A stretch of 64,000 bases of DNA from Devosia aquimaris (GTDB lineage Bacteria; Pseudomonadota; Alphaproteobacteria; Rhizobiales; Devosiaceae). The notes beneath the pieces were generated by a model, which ran no database searches, had not been told where the DNA came from, and worked only from the letters and a program-made list of their open reading frames with translations. The translations under genes and the position numbers were made by a program. The stretch spans positions 496,001 through 560,000 of the forward strand of contig NZ_JAIEZN010000002.1 in the NCBI RefSeq assembly GCF_020169335.1, written 5' to 3'. Position 1 is the stretch's first letter, and every line of letters starts with the position of its first letter. Shown here piece by piece: positions 46,672-57,544 of the stretch.

Positions 46672-48030
46672 ATGAAGATGTCAAAGATCCTGGGGAGCGC
46701 CGCGCTGGCCTCCCTCCTGCTGGCGGTGCCAGCTTTCGCCCAGGACGCCGCAGCTCCCGCAGCTGAAGCCGCCGCCGTTGTCGACAAGGGCGACGTCGCC
46801 TGGATGCTCGTCTCCACCATGGTGGTGATCGTCATGACCGTGCCGGGCCTGGCCCTGTTCTATGGTGGCCTTGTGCGCGCCAAGAACATCCTGTCCGTGC
46901 TGACCCAGGTGTTCCTCGGCTTCTCGATGATCTCCATTCTCTGGGTCGCCTATGGCTACTCGCTGGCTTTCGCCGGCCCGACCGAAGGGGGCCTGTCGGC
47001 CTTCTATGGCGACTTCTCGAAGTTCTTCCTCTCCGGCGTGACGCTGGACTCGCGTGCAGCGACCTTCTCGGCCGGCTTCGAGCTGCCAGAAATGGTGTTC
47101 GTGATCTTCCAGCTCACCTTTGCCTGCATCACCTCCACCCTGATCGTGGGCGGCATTGCCGAGCGCATGAAGTTCGGCGCGCTGATGGCATTCCTCGCCA
47201 TCTGGTTCACCTTCTCCTACATCCCCATGGCGCACATGGTCTGGGCTGGCCCGGGCCTGCTGTTCGGCCTGGGTGCCTATGACTTTGCCGGCGGCACGGT
47301 CGTGCACATCAACTCCGGTGTTGCCGCCCTCGTGGCTGCCATCGTGCTCGGGCCGCGCCTGGGCTACATGAAGGAACCGATTGCCCCCCACAACCTGGTC
47401 TGGACCTATGTCGGTGCCGGCCTGCTGTGGTTCGGCTGGTTCGGCTTCAACGCCGGCTCCAACCTGGAAGCCAACGCCCTGACCGCCGTGGCCCTGGTCA
47501 ACACCATCGTGGCGCCTGCTGCTGGTGCCCTCGCCTGGGCCCTGGCTGAACGCGTGACCCGCGGCCATGCTTCGGCTCTGGGTGCTGTCTCGGGTGCTGT
47601 TGCCGGCCTGGTTGCCGTCACGCCTGCCGCCGGCTTTGCCGGTGTGGGTGGTGCCATCATCCTGGGCGCTGTGGCCAGCGTCATCTGCCTGTGGGCCGTG
47701 GTCAACCTCAAGCCCATGCTCAAGTATGACGACAGCCTGGACGTGTTCGGCATTCACGGCGTCGGCGGCATCGTCGGTGCCCTGGGCACCGCCATTGTCG
47801 CGGCTCCCGGCCTGGGCGGCTATCCGCTCGGCGATGCGGAAGCCTATTCGATCGGTGGCCAGTTCATGATCCAGCTGACCGCTGTCGGTATCGCTGTGGT
47901 CTGGTCCGGCGTGGTGGCTCTGATTGCCATGTTCATCGTCAAGGCCATCTTCGGCGGCGCCCGCGTGGCCGAATCGGCCGAAAGCGACGGCCTGGATCTC
48001 TCCAGCCACGGCGAACGCGCCTACAACTAA
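46672..48030 (+). CDS. amtB: Ammonium transporter AmtB
   Basis: A 452-residue ammonium channel with a cleavable signal peptide (ending PAFAQ) and eleven membrane segments. Family landmarks include GLALFYGGLVRAKN, the FFGPWGLF-like gate region around GYSLAFAGP, the first pore histidine in VVHINSGVAAL and the second in DVFGIHGVGGIVGALG. The cytosolic tail ends DLSSHGERAYN. GlnK is expected to bind it when nitrogen is ample. Confidence 0.97.
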   Translation: MKMSKILGSAALASLLLAVPAFAQDAAAPAAEAAAVVDKGDVAWMLVSTMVVIVMTVPGLALFYGGLVRAKNILSVLTQVFLGFSMISILWVAYGYSLAFAGPTEGGLSAFYGDFSKFFLSGVTLDSRAATFSAGFELPEMVFVIFQLTFACITSTLIVGGIAERMKFGALMAFLAIWFTFSYIPMAHMVWAGPGLLFGLGAYDFAGGTVVHINSGVAALVAAIVLGPRLGYMKEPIAPHNLVWTYVGAGLLWFGWFGFNAGSNLEANALTAVALVNTIVAPAAGALAWALAERVTRGHASALGAVSGAVAGLVAVTPAAGFAGVGGAIILGAVASVICLWAVVNLKPMLKYDDSLDVFGIHGVGGIVGALGTAIVAAPGLGGYPLGDAEAYSIGGQFMIQLTAVGIAVVWSGVVALIAMFIVKAIFGGARVAESAESDGLDLSSHGERAYN

Positions 48031-48037
48031 GCCTTTC

Positions 48038-48237
48038 GGGGTCGGCGGCATTGCCCGCCGGCCCCACCTCCTCAGGTTGATCGTGGCGTGCGGTTCGTGT
48101 CCCTCTTGGCCCGCCACAGAGGCTTCCCACTCGCAAAATGCACGGGCCGCACTCCACGATCAATTTCTCCGCTGCCTATCCTCCCTCTCCAGGCCAGCGG
48201 CTATCTGGGCCCGCCCTTCCGGCGGGCCCTTTTGTTT
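48038..48237 (+). ncRNA. Structured region after amtB ending in a terminator (possible sRNA or processed 3' UTR)
   Basis: Three structures in a row: hairpin GGGGTCGGCGG / CCGCCGGCCCC (48038-48065, one G-U) without T tract; a 17-base inverted repeat with one mismatch, 48077-48093 and 48147-48163 (TTGATCGTGG... / ...CCACGATCAA) around a 53-base loop; and an intrinsic terminator GGGCCCGCC / GGCGGGCCC then TTTTGTTT (48207-48237). No coding frame explains them. It could be the long 3' UTR of amtB or an independent small RNA of about 160 bases. Confidence 0.4.
48207..48237 (+). terminator. Intrinsic terminator downstream of amtB
   Basis: Nine-bp GC stem (48207-48215 and 48221-48229), 5-base loop, then TTTTGTTT. 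Confidence 0.9.
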
Positions 48238-48307
48238 GGGCCCGCAGGCTTTTGTGCTGGCGCCAGCGGTTTGGGCAGCCGCACAAAGGGTGGGCGCTGG
48301 CGCGGGC

Positions 48308-48322
48308 TTAGCCTTGGGTTAA
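48308..48322 (+). promoter_or_regulatory. CtrA-box variant before ftsK
   Basis: TTAG-N7-TTAA, 65-79 bases before the ftsK ATG; the second half is also in the palindrome GGGTTAACCC (48316-48325). It has the same form as the box before mipZ. Confidence 0.55.
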
Positions 48323-48386
48323 CCCTACCGGACTAGCATGACGCCAGATCGCGCCCGGACCGTACCGGGCCACTCCGGACACGCCC

Positions 48387-51146
<2,760 letters not shown>

Positions 51147-51164
51147 TCCCCGCTGCCCAAGCCG

Positions 51165-51482
51165 CTATTGGCTGCAGGCCGGCGTGCCCAGCACGACCTT
51201 GAACTCGCGCGGGCCGGCCCAGCCGGCGTCATGCGTATTGGGCAGGTCCTCGATGGTGACCGACAGCACGCAGGCGCCGCCGCGCACCAGATAATGGTCT
51301 GGCGCAATCAGCTCGATGGCATCCACGCCCGCAAAGCCGAAGGCTTCGGCCACGCCCATGTCGGCGATGATGGCCGCCAGTTCGGCCTGGCGCTGGTATT
51401 GTGGTGGCAGCGCCGCCTCAACAGGCAGGGCGGCTGTCAGCCCGGCGAGAACCGCAAGGCCGGGCAAGGCAAAGGCACGCAT
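51165..51482 (-). CDS. Small secreted protein of unknown function
   Basis: I do not recognise a family. The 105-residue product has a signal peptide (about 1-23, LAGLTAALPVEAA) and a mature domain with two cysteines (GGACVLSVT and TPACSQ) likely joined by a disulfide. GGGAG lies ten bases before the ATG at 51482. It is convergent with ftsK (18 bases between stops) and divergent from lolA. An overlapping forward frame exists, but lacks a signal sequence, Shine-Dalgarno and protein-like composition. Confidence 0.7.
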   Translation of the reverse strand: MRAFALPGLAVLAGLTAALPVEAALPPQYQRQAELAAIIADMGVAEAFGFAGVDAIELIAPDHYLVRGGACVLSVTIEDLPNTHDAGWAGPREFKVVLGTPACSQ

Positions 51483-51591
51483 GACTCAAATTCTCCCTCG
51501 TGGCGGCGGTGGCTCTGGGTCCCGAACCCGCTGTTGCCGCAATTGCTTTCTAGGCTAGCCTGAGACGAACCAACAGTCAGGAACTTCAACC

Positions 51592-52218
51592 ATGATTCGC
51601 CGCGATGCCTTGTTGCTCGGACTTGCAGCCGTCTTTGCGATGGGAACCTCGGCCTGGGCGCTCGACAGGGCGCTGACGCCTGAGGAACAGCAGCTGATCG
51701 ACAGCATTGGCGCGCACAATTCCACCATCCGCAGCATGGTTGGCCGGTTCCTCCAGATCGACACCAATGGTGGCCGCACCGAAGGCACGTTCTTCCTGGA
51801 GCGCCCCAACAAGATCGCCTTCCGCTATGCCCCGCCCAGCCGCGAGGAGATCGTCTCGGTCGGCAATGGCTTTTATGTGCTGAACCGGCGCGACGAGACC
51901 TATTACGCCTATCCGCAGGACACCATTCCGCTGCGCCAGTTCCTGGGCGACAAGATCAACCTGATGAATGCCAATGTGGTCAATGTGGCGACCTCAGACG
52001 GCTACATGACCGTCACGGTGATCGACGAGACGGTCGCCGGCACGGTGCAGGTATCACTGGTGTTTGGCACCGATACGCTCGATCTGGTGCAATGGAGCCT
52101 GGTTGAGCCCAGCGGCGCCGAGCTGACCTTTTCGCTCTATGACGTTGAAAAAGACGTCAAGATTCCCTCGACCTTCTTTTCCATCCCCGCCAACTACAAG
52201 GCCGTCCAGCGCGGCTGA
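51592..52218 (+). CDS. lolA: Outer-membrane lipoprotein carrier LolA
   Basis: Periplasmic chaperone that ferries lipoproteins from LolCDE to the outer membrane. The 208-residue protein has a signal peptide ending SAWA and the LolA core: RFLQIDTNGGRTEGTFFLERPNKIAFRY is split over the first strands, then GNGFYVLNRRDETYYAYP and LVQWSLVEPSGAELTFSL. It lies directly downstream of ftsK, with one small reverse-strand gene between, an order conserved in Rhizobiales. Confidence 0.94.
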   Translation: MIRRDALLLGLAAVFAMGTSAWALDRALTPEEQQLIDSIGAHNSTIRSMVGRFLQIDTNGGRTEGTFFLERPNKIAFRYAPPSREEIVSVGNGFYVLNRRDETYYAYPQDTIPLRQFLGDKINLMNANVVNVATSDGYMTVTVIDETVAGTVQVSLVFGTDTLDLVQWSLVEPSGAELTFSLYDVEKDVKIPSTFFSIPANYKAVQRG

Positions 52219-52235
52219 ACGGCCTCCCATGAGGC

Positions 52236-53045
52236 CTAGTGCATGGTGAGCAGCGCGACGATGCCCGCGCCGCCCACCAGGATGCGCCACCAGGCAAAGG
52301 GCGCAAAGCCGTAGTTGGAGACGAAGGCCAACAGGTATCGCACCACGATGGCGCCAACCACGAAGGCCGCTGCAAAGCCGACCGCCACGTTGAGCGCGAT
52401 GCTGGTGTCGATCAGGTCGCGGCTCTTGTAAAGGTCATAGCCAAAGGCGCCCACCATGATGGGCAGGGCGACAAAGAAGGTGAATTCCGCGGCGCTGCGC
52501 TTGCTGGCGCCGAACAGCATGGCACCCACCACCGTCGAGCCCGAGCGCGACACGCCGGGAATGAGGCTGAGCATCTGGAACAGGCCGATGATCAGCGCCA
52601 GATGCCAGGGGAAGTGGTAGATGTCGTCATAGGTCTCGCGCTTGGGCATGCGGTCGACCAGCAGCAGCACAATACCGCCAACCACCAGCGAGACGCAGAT
52701 GGTCATCGGCGATTCCCAGAGCGCGCCCTGGATGAAATCGCGCAGCAGCACGCCGGCAATGATCGCCGGGATACAGGCCAGCAGCACCGAGCCGGCGAAC
52801 TGCCAGGCATAGGCCTTGCCGCGCAGTGCATCGCCGATCAACTGGGCCAGCTTGGCGAAATAGATAGTCACAATGGCCAGGATCGCGCCCAGCTGGATCA
52901 GCACGATGAAGGTGGCCGGCTGCGTCAGACCGAAAAAATGGCCGGCCAGCAGCAGATGACCTGTCGAGCTGACGGGTAGGAATTCGGTAAGCCCTTCGAG
53001 AACTCCGAGCACCAACGGCACAAAAAGACCTTGATCGGCGTTCAT
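52236..53045 (-). CDS. uppP: Undecaprenyl-diphosphate phosphatase
   Basis: Inner-membrane enzyme recycling the lipid carrier for peptidoglycan and O-antigen. The 269-residue BacA/UppP-type protein has about eight membrane helices and both catalytic signatures: the Glu-rich LEGLTEFLPVSSTGHL near the N-terminus and PGVSRSGSTV near residue 165. Start ATG 53045, with GGGG upstream, matches the family; the frame extends further without homology. It is divergent from the GST gene. Confidence 0.96.
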   Translation of the reverse strand: MNADQGLFVPLVLGVLEGLTEFLPVSSTGHLLLAGHFFGLTQPATFIVLIQLGAILAIVTIYFAKLAQLIGDALRGKAYAWQFAGSVLLACIPAIIAGVLLRDFIQGALWESPMTICVSLVVGGIVLLLVDRMPKRETYDDIYHFPWHLALIIGLFQMLSLIPGVSRSGSTVVGAMLFGASKRSAAEFTFFVALPIMVGAFGYDLYKSRDLIDTSIALNVAVGFAAAFVVGAIVVRYLLAFVSNYGFAPFAWWRILVGGAGIVALLTMH

Positions 53046-53158
53046 TTGATCCCCTAATTCTGTCCATTGGTCCCAAGCGGATGGGCAAGCTCTATCGCGC
53101 TTCGCAAAAGCCGCCAAGCTGGCTTGCCGCGCTGGACCCAAAAAGAGACAAGCATCAT

Positions 53159-53836
53159 ATGCCAAGCCTGTTGCACCATCCCCTCGATCCTTCCTCCCGG
53201 CTGATCCGCCTCATGTGCGCCGAATATGGCGTGCCGCTGGACATGGAAGAGATCAAGCCGTGGCTGCGCACGCCCGAACTGCTCGAGATCAATCCGGCGG
53301 CAACGCTGCCCATCATGATCGACGAGACCGACGAGCCCATCATTGGCCTATTGGCCAATATCCACACCATCGAGGATCTGCACACGCCCGCCGTCGTCAC
53401 CGGGCTTATTCCGGCCGAGGCCGTGCGCCGCGCCGAGATGTGGCGGATGATCGAATGGGTGATCTCCAAGCTCAATGACGAGGTCACCCGCTATGTGCTG
53501 GAGGAAAAGATCGTCAAGCGCGACCAGCGCGGGGCGACGCCCGATCCGGCCGTTCTGCGCGTGGCCAAGGCGAACCTGAACGAGCACATGCTCTATTTCA
53601 ACTGGCTGTTCGCCAACCGCTCCTGGCTGGCCGGCGACGAAATGACCCTGGCCGATTTTGCCCTGGCGGCCCATTTGTCCACGCTCGATTATCTGGGCGA
53701 TATCGACTGGGGCAAGGCCGGGGAGACCCGCGACTGGTATTCGCGCATCAAGTCCCGCCCCGCCTTCCGGACTCTCCTCAACGACCGCGTCGTCGCCATG
53801 CCGCCGCACAAGGGCTATGCTGACCTCGATTTCTAG
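53159..53836 (+). CDS. Glutathione S-transferase family protein
   Basis: A 225-residue GST-fold protein: N-terminal thioredoxin-like domain (1-75; HHPLDPSSRLIRLMCAEYGV, then the cis-proline region NPAATLPIMID) and C-terminal helical domain (DEMTLADFALAAHLSTLDYLG). The catalytic Ser/Cys position near the N-terminus reads DPSSR, as in a bacterial group often placed beside uppP and queG in Rhizobiales. The substrate is unknown. It starts at ATG 53159. Confidence 0.92.
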   Translation: MPSLLHHPLDPSSRLIRLMCAEYGVPLDMEEIKPWLRTPELLEINPAATLPIMIDETDEPIIGLLANIHTIEDLHTPAVVTGLIPAEAVRRAEMWRMIEWVISKLNDEVTRYVLEEKIVKRDQRGATPDPAVLRVAKANLNEHMLYFNWLFANRSWLAGDEMTLADFALAAHLSTLDYLGDIDWGKAGETRDWYSRIKSRPAFRTLLNDRVVAMPPHKGYADLDF

Positions 53837-53849
53837 TCTCTTGCGAGAG

Positions 53850-53871
53850 TGTATATGCAGTCGTATATACA
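53850..53871. promoter_or_regulatory. Probable brnTA operator and promoter
   Basis: Seven-bp arms TGTATAT and ATATACA spaced eight bases apart. TTGCGA (53841-53846), a 17-base gap and TATATA (53864-53869) form a promoter-like pair around it. BrnA-type antitoxins repress their own operon, so this is the expected site; it overlaps the likely brnT start codon, which leaves the exact promoter uncertain. Confidence 0.55.
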
Positions 53872-54160
53872 AATCATCGATGCAGCAGGATTTGACTGGG
53901 ACGATGGCAACAGCCTGAAGTGCCAAAAGCACGGCATGTCGCAGAGTGATATCGAACAGGTGTTTGCCGATATCATCCACGTCGCCATGGATGAGGCCCA
54001 TTCGATGACCGAGCCGCGGCAATTGGCCATCGGCCGCACTGCCGCCGGAAGGCCAGCTTTCGTGGTCTTCACACTCAGGGTGGTTGAGGGGCAAACCATG
54101 ATCCGACCGGTGAGTGCCCGCTACATGCACGACAAGGAGCTCAAACGCTATGACCGGTAG
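53855..54160 (+). CDS. brnT: BrnT-family toxin
   Basis: A type II ribonuclease toxin with a RelE-like fold (Brucella BrnT is the model). The 101-residue protein has the family core GFDWDDGNSLKCQKHGMS, EIGRT-like AIGRTAAGRPAFVVFTLR and the closing RPVSARYMHDKELKRY. ATG 53855 has GAGAG upstream, but a GTG at 53849 is possible, and the promoter-like sequence downstream makes the start uncertain. It begins 18 bases after the GST stop and overlaps brnA by 11 bases. Confidence 0.9.
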   Translation: MQSYIQIIDAAGFDWDDGNSLKCQKHGMSQSDIEQVFADIIHVAMDEAHSMTEPRQLAIGRTAAGRPAFVVFTLRVVEGQTMIRPVSARYMHDKELKRYDR

Positions 54161-54401
54161 GCGCGTTCCCCATTTCGAGACGGACGAAGAAGCGGCAGCC
54201 TTTCTCGAGCAGGACCTGTCTGATCTCGATTTCAGCCAGTTCAAACCCGTCAAGTTCGAGTTCAGTCCCAAGGCGGCGCAGTTGAACATGCGCCTGCCCG
54301 AGGCGCTTCTCGAGGCCGTCAAAAGCAAGGCCAAGGCGCAGGGCATTCCCTATACGCGCTATATTCGCCAGTTGCTCGAGCACGACATTTCCCGGCGTTG
54401 A
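54150..54401 (+). CDS. brnA: BrnA-family antitoxin
   Basis: An 83-residue ribbon-helix-helix antitoxin that binds BrnT and represses the operon. The N-terminal half (FETDEEAAAFLEQDLSDLDF) is the toxin-wrapping part; the C-terminal RHH is PKAAQLNMRLPEALLEAV followed by IPYTRYIRQLLEHDI. It overlaps brnT by 11 bases; its stop TGA shares three bases with the TTG start of queG (TTGA), so antitoxin translation may be coupled to queG. Confidence 0.92.
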   Translation: MTGRRVPHFETDEEAAAFLEQDLSDLDFSQFKPVKFEFSPKAAQLNMRLPEALLEAVKSKAKAQGIPYTRYIRQLLEHDISRR

Positions 54402-55522
54402 CCTCCGCCCAGACCATTGTCGCCGAGCTGAAGACGCGCGCCCGGGCCTTGGGCTTTGAGAGCTTTGGCATTGCCGCGGCCGATGCGCGGCCGGACCTGC
54501 CCGAAAAACTGCGGGCGGCGCTCGATGCCGGCTGGCATGGCGATATGGACTGGATGGAAACCACCGCCGATCGCCGCGGCAGCCCCCGCGCCATGTGGCC
54601 CGCGGCGCGCTCGGTGATCGTGCTGGGCATCAACTATGGCCCCGAAGCTGATCCGCTGGCGCTGCTCGACCAGCCCGACCGCGGCATCATCTCGGTCTAT
54701 GCCCGCAACCGCGACTACCACGAGATCATCAAGGGCAAGCTCAAGGAACTGGCGGGCCTCTTGGCGCGTCGGGCCGGGGCCCAGGTCAAGGTGTTCGTCG
54801 ATACCGCCCCGCTGATGGAAAAGCCGCTGGCAGAAGCTGCGGGCCTGGGCTGGCAAGGCAAGCATACCGTGTTGGTAAGTCGCGATTTCGGCTCCTGGCT
54901 GTTTCTGGGCGCCATCCTAACCGATGCGGACTTGCCCGCGGATAAGCCGCATGCCGAGAGCTGTGGCAGTTGTACGCGCTGCCTCGACATCTGCCCGACC
55001 AATGCTTTCCCGGCGCCGTTCCAGCTCGATTCCCGCCGGTGCCTCGCCTATCTCACCGTCGAGCACAAAGGGCCGATCCCGCTGGAGTTTCGTGCCCCCA
55101 TGGGCAATCGCATCTATGGCTGCGATGATTGCCTGGCCGTCTGCCCCTGGAACAAGTTTGCCAGCGTCAGCCGCGAGGCGCGGCTGCAGGCCCGGTCCGA
55201 GCTCGATGGCCCCGCGCTGGCCGATCTGGTGCGGCTGGATGATGCGGGCTTTCGTACGCTGTTCGCCGGCTCGCCGATCAAGCGCATCGGCCTACAGCGT
55301 TTTCTGCGCAATGTCTTGATTGCCATCGGCAATTCGGGCGATGTGAGCCTGCTGCCGCTGGTGGAAGCGCGGTTGGGCGATTCTGCGGATGTGGTGCGCG
55401 GCGCTGCGATCTGGGCGCTGCGCCGGCTCGATGCGGATCGTGCAGGGGCATTGCGGCCCGCCGCTTTGGCCGGTGAGCAGGACGACGCCGTGGCGGCCGA
55501 ATGGACAGGTGAACTGGCATGA
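54398..55522 (+). CDS. queG: Epoxyqueuosine reductase
   Basis: Cobalamin-dependent enzyme for the last step of queuosine synthesis in tRNA. The 374 residues contain two 4Fe-4S motifs (CGSCTRCLDICP near 190 and CDDCLAVCPWNKF near 242) and a C-terminal HEAT-like extension (LPLVEARLGDSADVVRGAA) that helps bind tRNA. The only fitting start is TTG 54398, overlapping the brnA stop; codons further in would cut into the first conserved helix. The following SDR gene overlaps by four bases. Confidence 0.94.
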   Translation: MTSAQTIVAELKTRARALGFESFGIAAADARPDLPEKLRAALDAGWHGDMDWMETTADRRGSPRAMWPAARSVIVLGINYGPEADPLALLDQPDRGIISVYARNRDYHEIIKGKLKELAGLLARRAGAQVKVFVDTAPLMEKPLAEAAGLGWQGKHTVLVSRDFGSWLFLGAILTDADLPADKPHAESCGSCTRCLDICPTNAFPAPFQLDSRRCLAYLTVEHKGPIPLEFRAPMGNRIYGCDDCLAVCPWNKFASVSREARLQARSELDGPALADLVRLDDAGFRTLFAGSPIKRIGLQRFLRNVLIAIGNSGDVSLLPLVEARLGDSADVVRGAAIWALRRLDADRAGALRPAALAGEQDDAVAAEWTGELA

Positions 55523-56388
55523 AGACGTTTTTCTTTGGCATGGGCTTTTCCTCGTCTGCGGCGGCCGATTTTTTGCGCACCCAGCATCCCGATGCGCCAA
55601 TAGCCTGCACGGTCCGTACGTCGGAAAAGGCCGCGCGCCTGAGCGCAGAGGGCTTTTCGGCCCATGTGTTTGACGGCACGGCGCCGGGCCTGACCCTGGG
55701 GCCGGACCTGCGCGCCTCGACCCATGTCGTTTTCTCCATCGCCCCCGGTGCCGAGGGTGATCCGGCGCTGGTCCACCACCGGGCCGATCTCGACGCCGCG
55801 GCTGGGCTTGAGTGGCTCTGCTATTATTCCACAGTCGGGGTCTATGGCGATTTCGGCGGTGCCTGGATCGACGAAAGCGCTCCGCTGGTGCCGCGCAATG
55901 ATCGCTCGGACCGACGCGTATTGGCCGAACAGGCCTGGCGCGACTATGCCGCGCAAAGGGGCGTGCCGCTGACCATCCTGCGCCTCGCCGGCATCTATGG
56001 TCCCGGCCGCTCGACCTTCGACAAGCTCGAGGACGGCACCTCGCGCCGCATCGTCAAGCCGGGCCAGGTGTTCAATCGCATTCATGTCGCCGATATCGGC
56101 CGTATCACCGCGCTGGCCGCAGAGGCGCGGCTTGACGGCACTTTTAACCTCAGCGACGACGAACCGGCGCCGCCCCAGGACGTCATTGTTTATGCCGCCG
56201 AGATGCTGGGCATGGCCCCGCCGCCGGCGCAGGATTTCGCCACCGCGCCGATGACGCCGATGCAGGCGAGCTTTTATGCCGATAACAAGCGCTGCTCCAA
56301 TGCCGCCATCAAGGCCGCACTGGGCATTGAGCTGCTCTACCCCACCTATCGCGAGGGCCTGGCCCAGATTCTGGAGACGCGATCATGA
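55519..56388 (+). CDS. NAD-dependent epimerase/dehydratase-like SDR
   Basis: A 289-residue extended SDR-like protein (YeeZ-type). The Rossmann start is FFFGMGFSSSAAADFL, a degenerate GxGxxG; the mid-region YYSTVGVYGDFGGAWIDES has the active-site Tyr area, and ILRLAGIYGPGRS is the usual fourth strand. It is coupled to queG by an ATGA overlap (55519-55522) and to the next gene in the same way. Substrate unknown. Confidence 0.9.
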   Translation: MKTFFFGMGFSSSAAADFLRTQHPDAPIACTVRTSEKAARLSAEGFSAHVFDGTAPGLTLGPDLRASTHVVFSIAPGAEGDPALVHHRADLDAAAGLEWLCYYSTVGVYGDFGGAWIDESAPLVPRNDRSDRRVLAEQAWRDYAAQRGVPLTILRLAGIYGPGRSTFDKLEDGTSRRIVKPGQVFNRIHVADIGRITALAAEARLDGTFNLSDDEPAPPQDVIVYAAEMLGMAPPPAQDFATAPMTPMQASFYADNKRCSNAAIKAALGIELLYPTYREGLAQILETRS

Positions 56389-57035
56389 CACCCACGCCAG
56401 CCAAGTCTGCGCCGGAACGGATCGATTTGGCGGGCCGCTTTGTGCGGCTCGAGCCTCTGGCCGCCCAGCATGCCCGTGACCTGTTCGAGGTTTCCACCAT
56501 GCCCGGCGGGCCGGAGCGCTATCGCTGGCTGTTCAGCAATGCGCCCGAAAGCCTGGCGGAACTTGAGGCGCGCATTGCCGAGATGACCTGGGGCGAAAAC
56601 CGCTATGTCGCCGTGGTCGATCAGAAGAGCGGCAAGACGGTGGGGCAGCAGGGCTGGATGCGCATCCGCCCCGAGCATGGCTCAATCGAGATCGGCGGCG
56701 TCTATTGGGGCCTGCCCATGGCCCGCACGCCGCTGGCCACCGAGGCGCTGTACCTGTTTGCCCGCCATGCCTTTGACGATCTGGGCTACCGGCGCTTCGA
56801 GTGGAAATGCAACAATCGCAACGAGCCCTCCAAGGCCGCTGCGACGCGCTTCGGCTTCACCTTCGAGGGCATTTTCCGCCAGGATATGATTCTGAAGGGC
56901 GAAAGCCGCGACACCGCCTGGTTTTCCATGCTCGACAGCGAATGGCCGGCCCTGCGCGCCGAATATGAGCGCTGGCTGAGCCCGGACAATTTCGACGCCA
57001 CTGGCCAGCAGAAGAGCCGGCTGGCGACGCGGTGA
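56385..57035 (+). CDS. GNAT-family acetyltransferase (RimJ/RimL type)
   Basis: A 216-residue acetyltransferase. The acetyl-CoA fold is visible in IEIGGVYWGLPMARTPLATEA (split across the core strands), FEWKCNNRNEPSKAAATRFGF near residue 150 and the final FSMLDSEWP. It resembles proteins annotated as ribosomal-protein-alanine acetyltransferase-like or YjdJ-like; the target is unknown. ATGA overlap with the SDR gene and GTGA overlap with the next gene show one operon. Confidence 0.9.
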   Translation: MTPTPAKSAPERIDLAGRFVRLEPLAAQHARDLFEVSTMPGGPERYRWLFSNAPESLAELEARIAEMTWGENRYVAVVDQKSGKTVGQQGWMRIRPEHGSIEIGGVYWGLPMARTPLATEALYLFARHAFDDLGYRRFEWKCNNRNEPSKAAATRFGFTFEGIFRQDMILKGESRDTAWFSMLDSEWPALRAEYERWLSPDNFDATGQQKSRLATR

Positions 57036-57535
57036 GCCTGTTTCACATCAGCGAGGATCCGGCGATCCCGTTGTTTGTGCCCCGGCCATCGGCCTATACC
57101 GCCGAGCCGGTGGTCTGGGCCATAACGCCCGAGCGCCTGGTCAACTACCTGCTGCCGCGCGACTGCCCGCGCGTCTGCTTCTGGGCGCGTCCCGACAGCA
57201 CCGTCGGCGATCGGGAGACGCTATTGGCTGATGATGCAGCTGTCGTCGCCATCGAAGCGCGCTGGCTGGAACGCGTGCGGCAGGCGAGCCTTCATTGCTA
57301 CACCATGCCGCCGGAGGGCTTTGTCGAACTGGACGCCAACGCCGGCTATTGGGTCAGCGCCAAGCCGGTTCGGCCGATCGAGAATGTGGTGGTCAGCGAT
57401 CTGCCCGACCAGATCGCTCGCCGCGGCGCCAGGCTGCGCATCTTGCCACGACTGGTCGCGTTGCAGGCGGCGGTTGCCGCCTCCAGCCTGGGTTTTTCCA
57501 TGATCCGCATGCGCAATGCCGCGCCGGAGCTTTAG
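57032..57535 (+). CDS. DUF6886-family protein
   Basis: A 167-residue protein of unknown function. The N-terminus SLFHISEDPAIPLFVPRPS and VVWAITPERLVNYLLPRDCPR match the DUF6886 pattern, which looks distantly like an ADP-ribosyltransferase-type sheet, though I see no catalytic triad. Start is GTG 57032, overlapping the preceding stop by four bases; it is the last gene in the queG chain and converges on prs. Confidence 0.82.
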   Translation: MSLFHISEDPAIPLFVPRPSAYTAEPVVWAITPERLVNYLLPRDCPRVCFWARPDSTVGDRETLLADDAAVVAIEARWLERVRQASLHCYTMPPEGFVELDANAGYWVSAKPVRPIENVVVSDLPDQIARRGARLRILPRLVALQAAVAASSLGFSMIRMRNAAPEL

Positions 57536-57544
57536 GGCGTCCGA

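Noticed and set aside
53850..54401. Wider defence island or mobile element around brnTA
   Set aside because: Flanking genes are housekeeping; there is no integrase, transposase, direct repeat or composition change that I can see.
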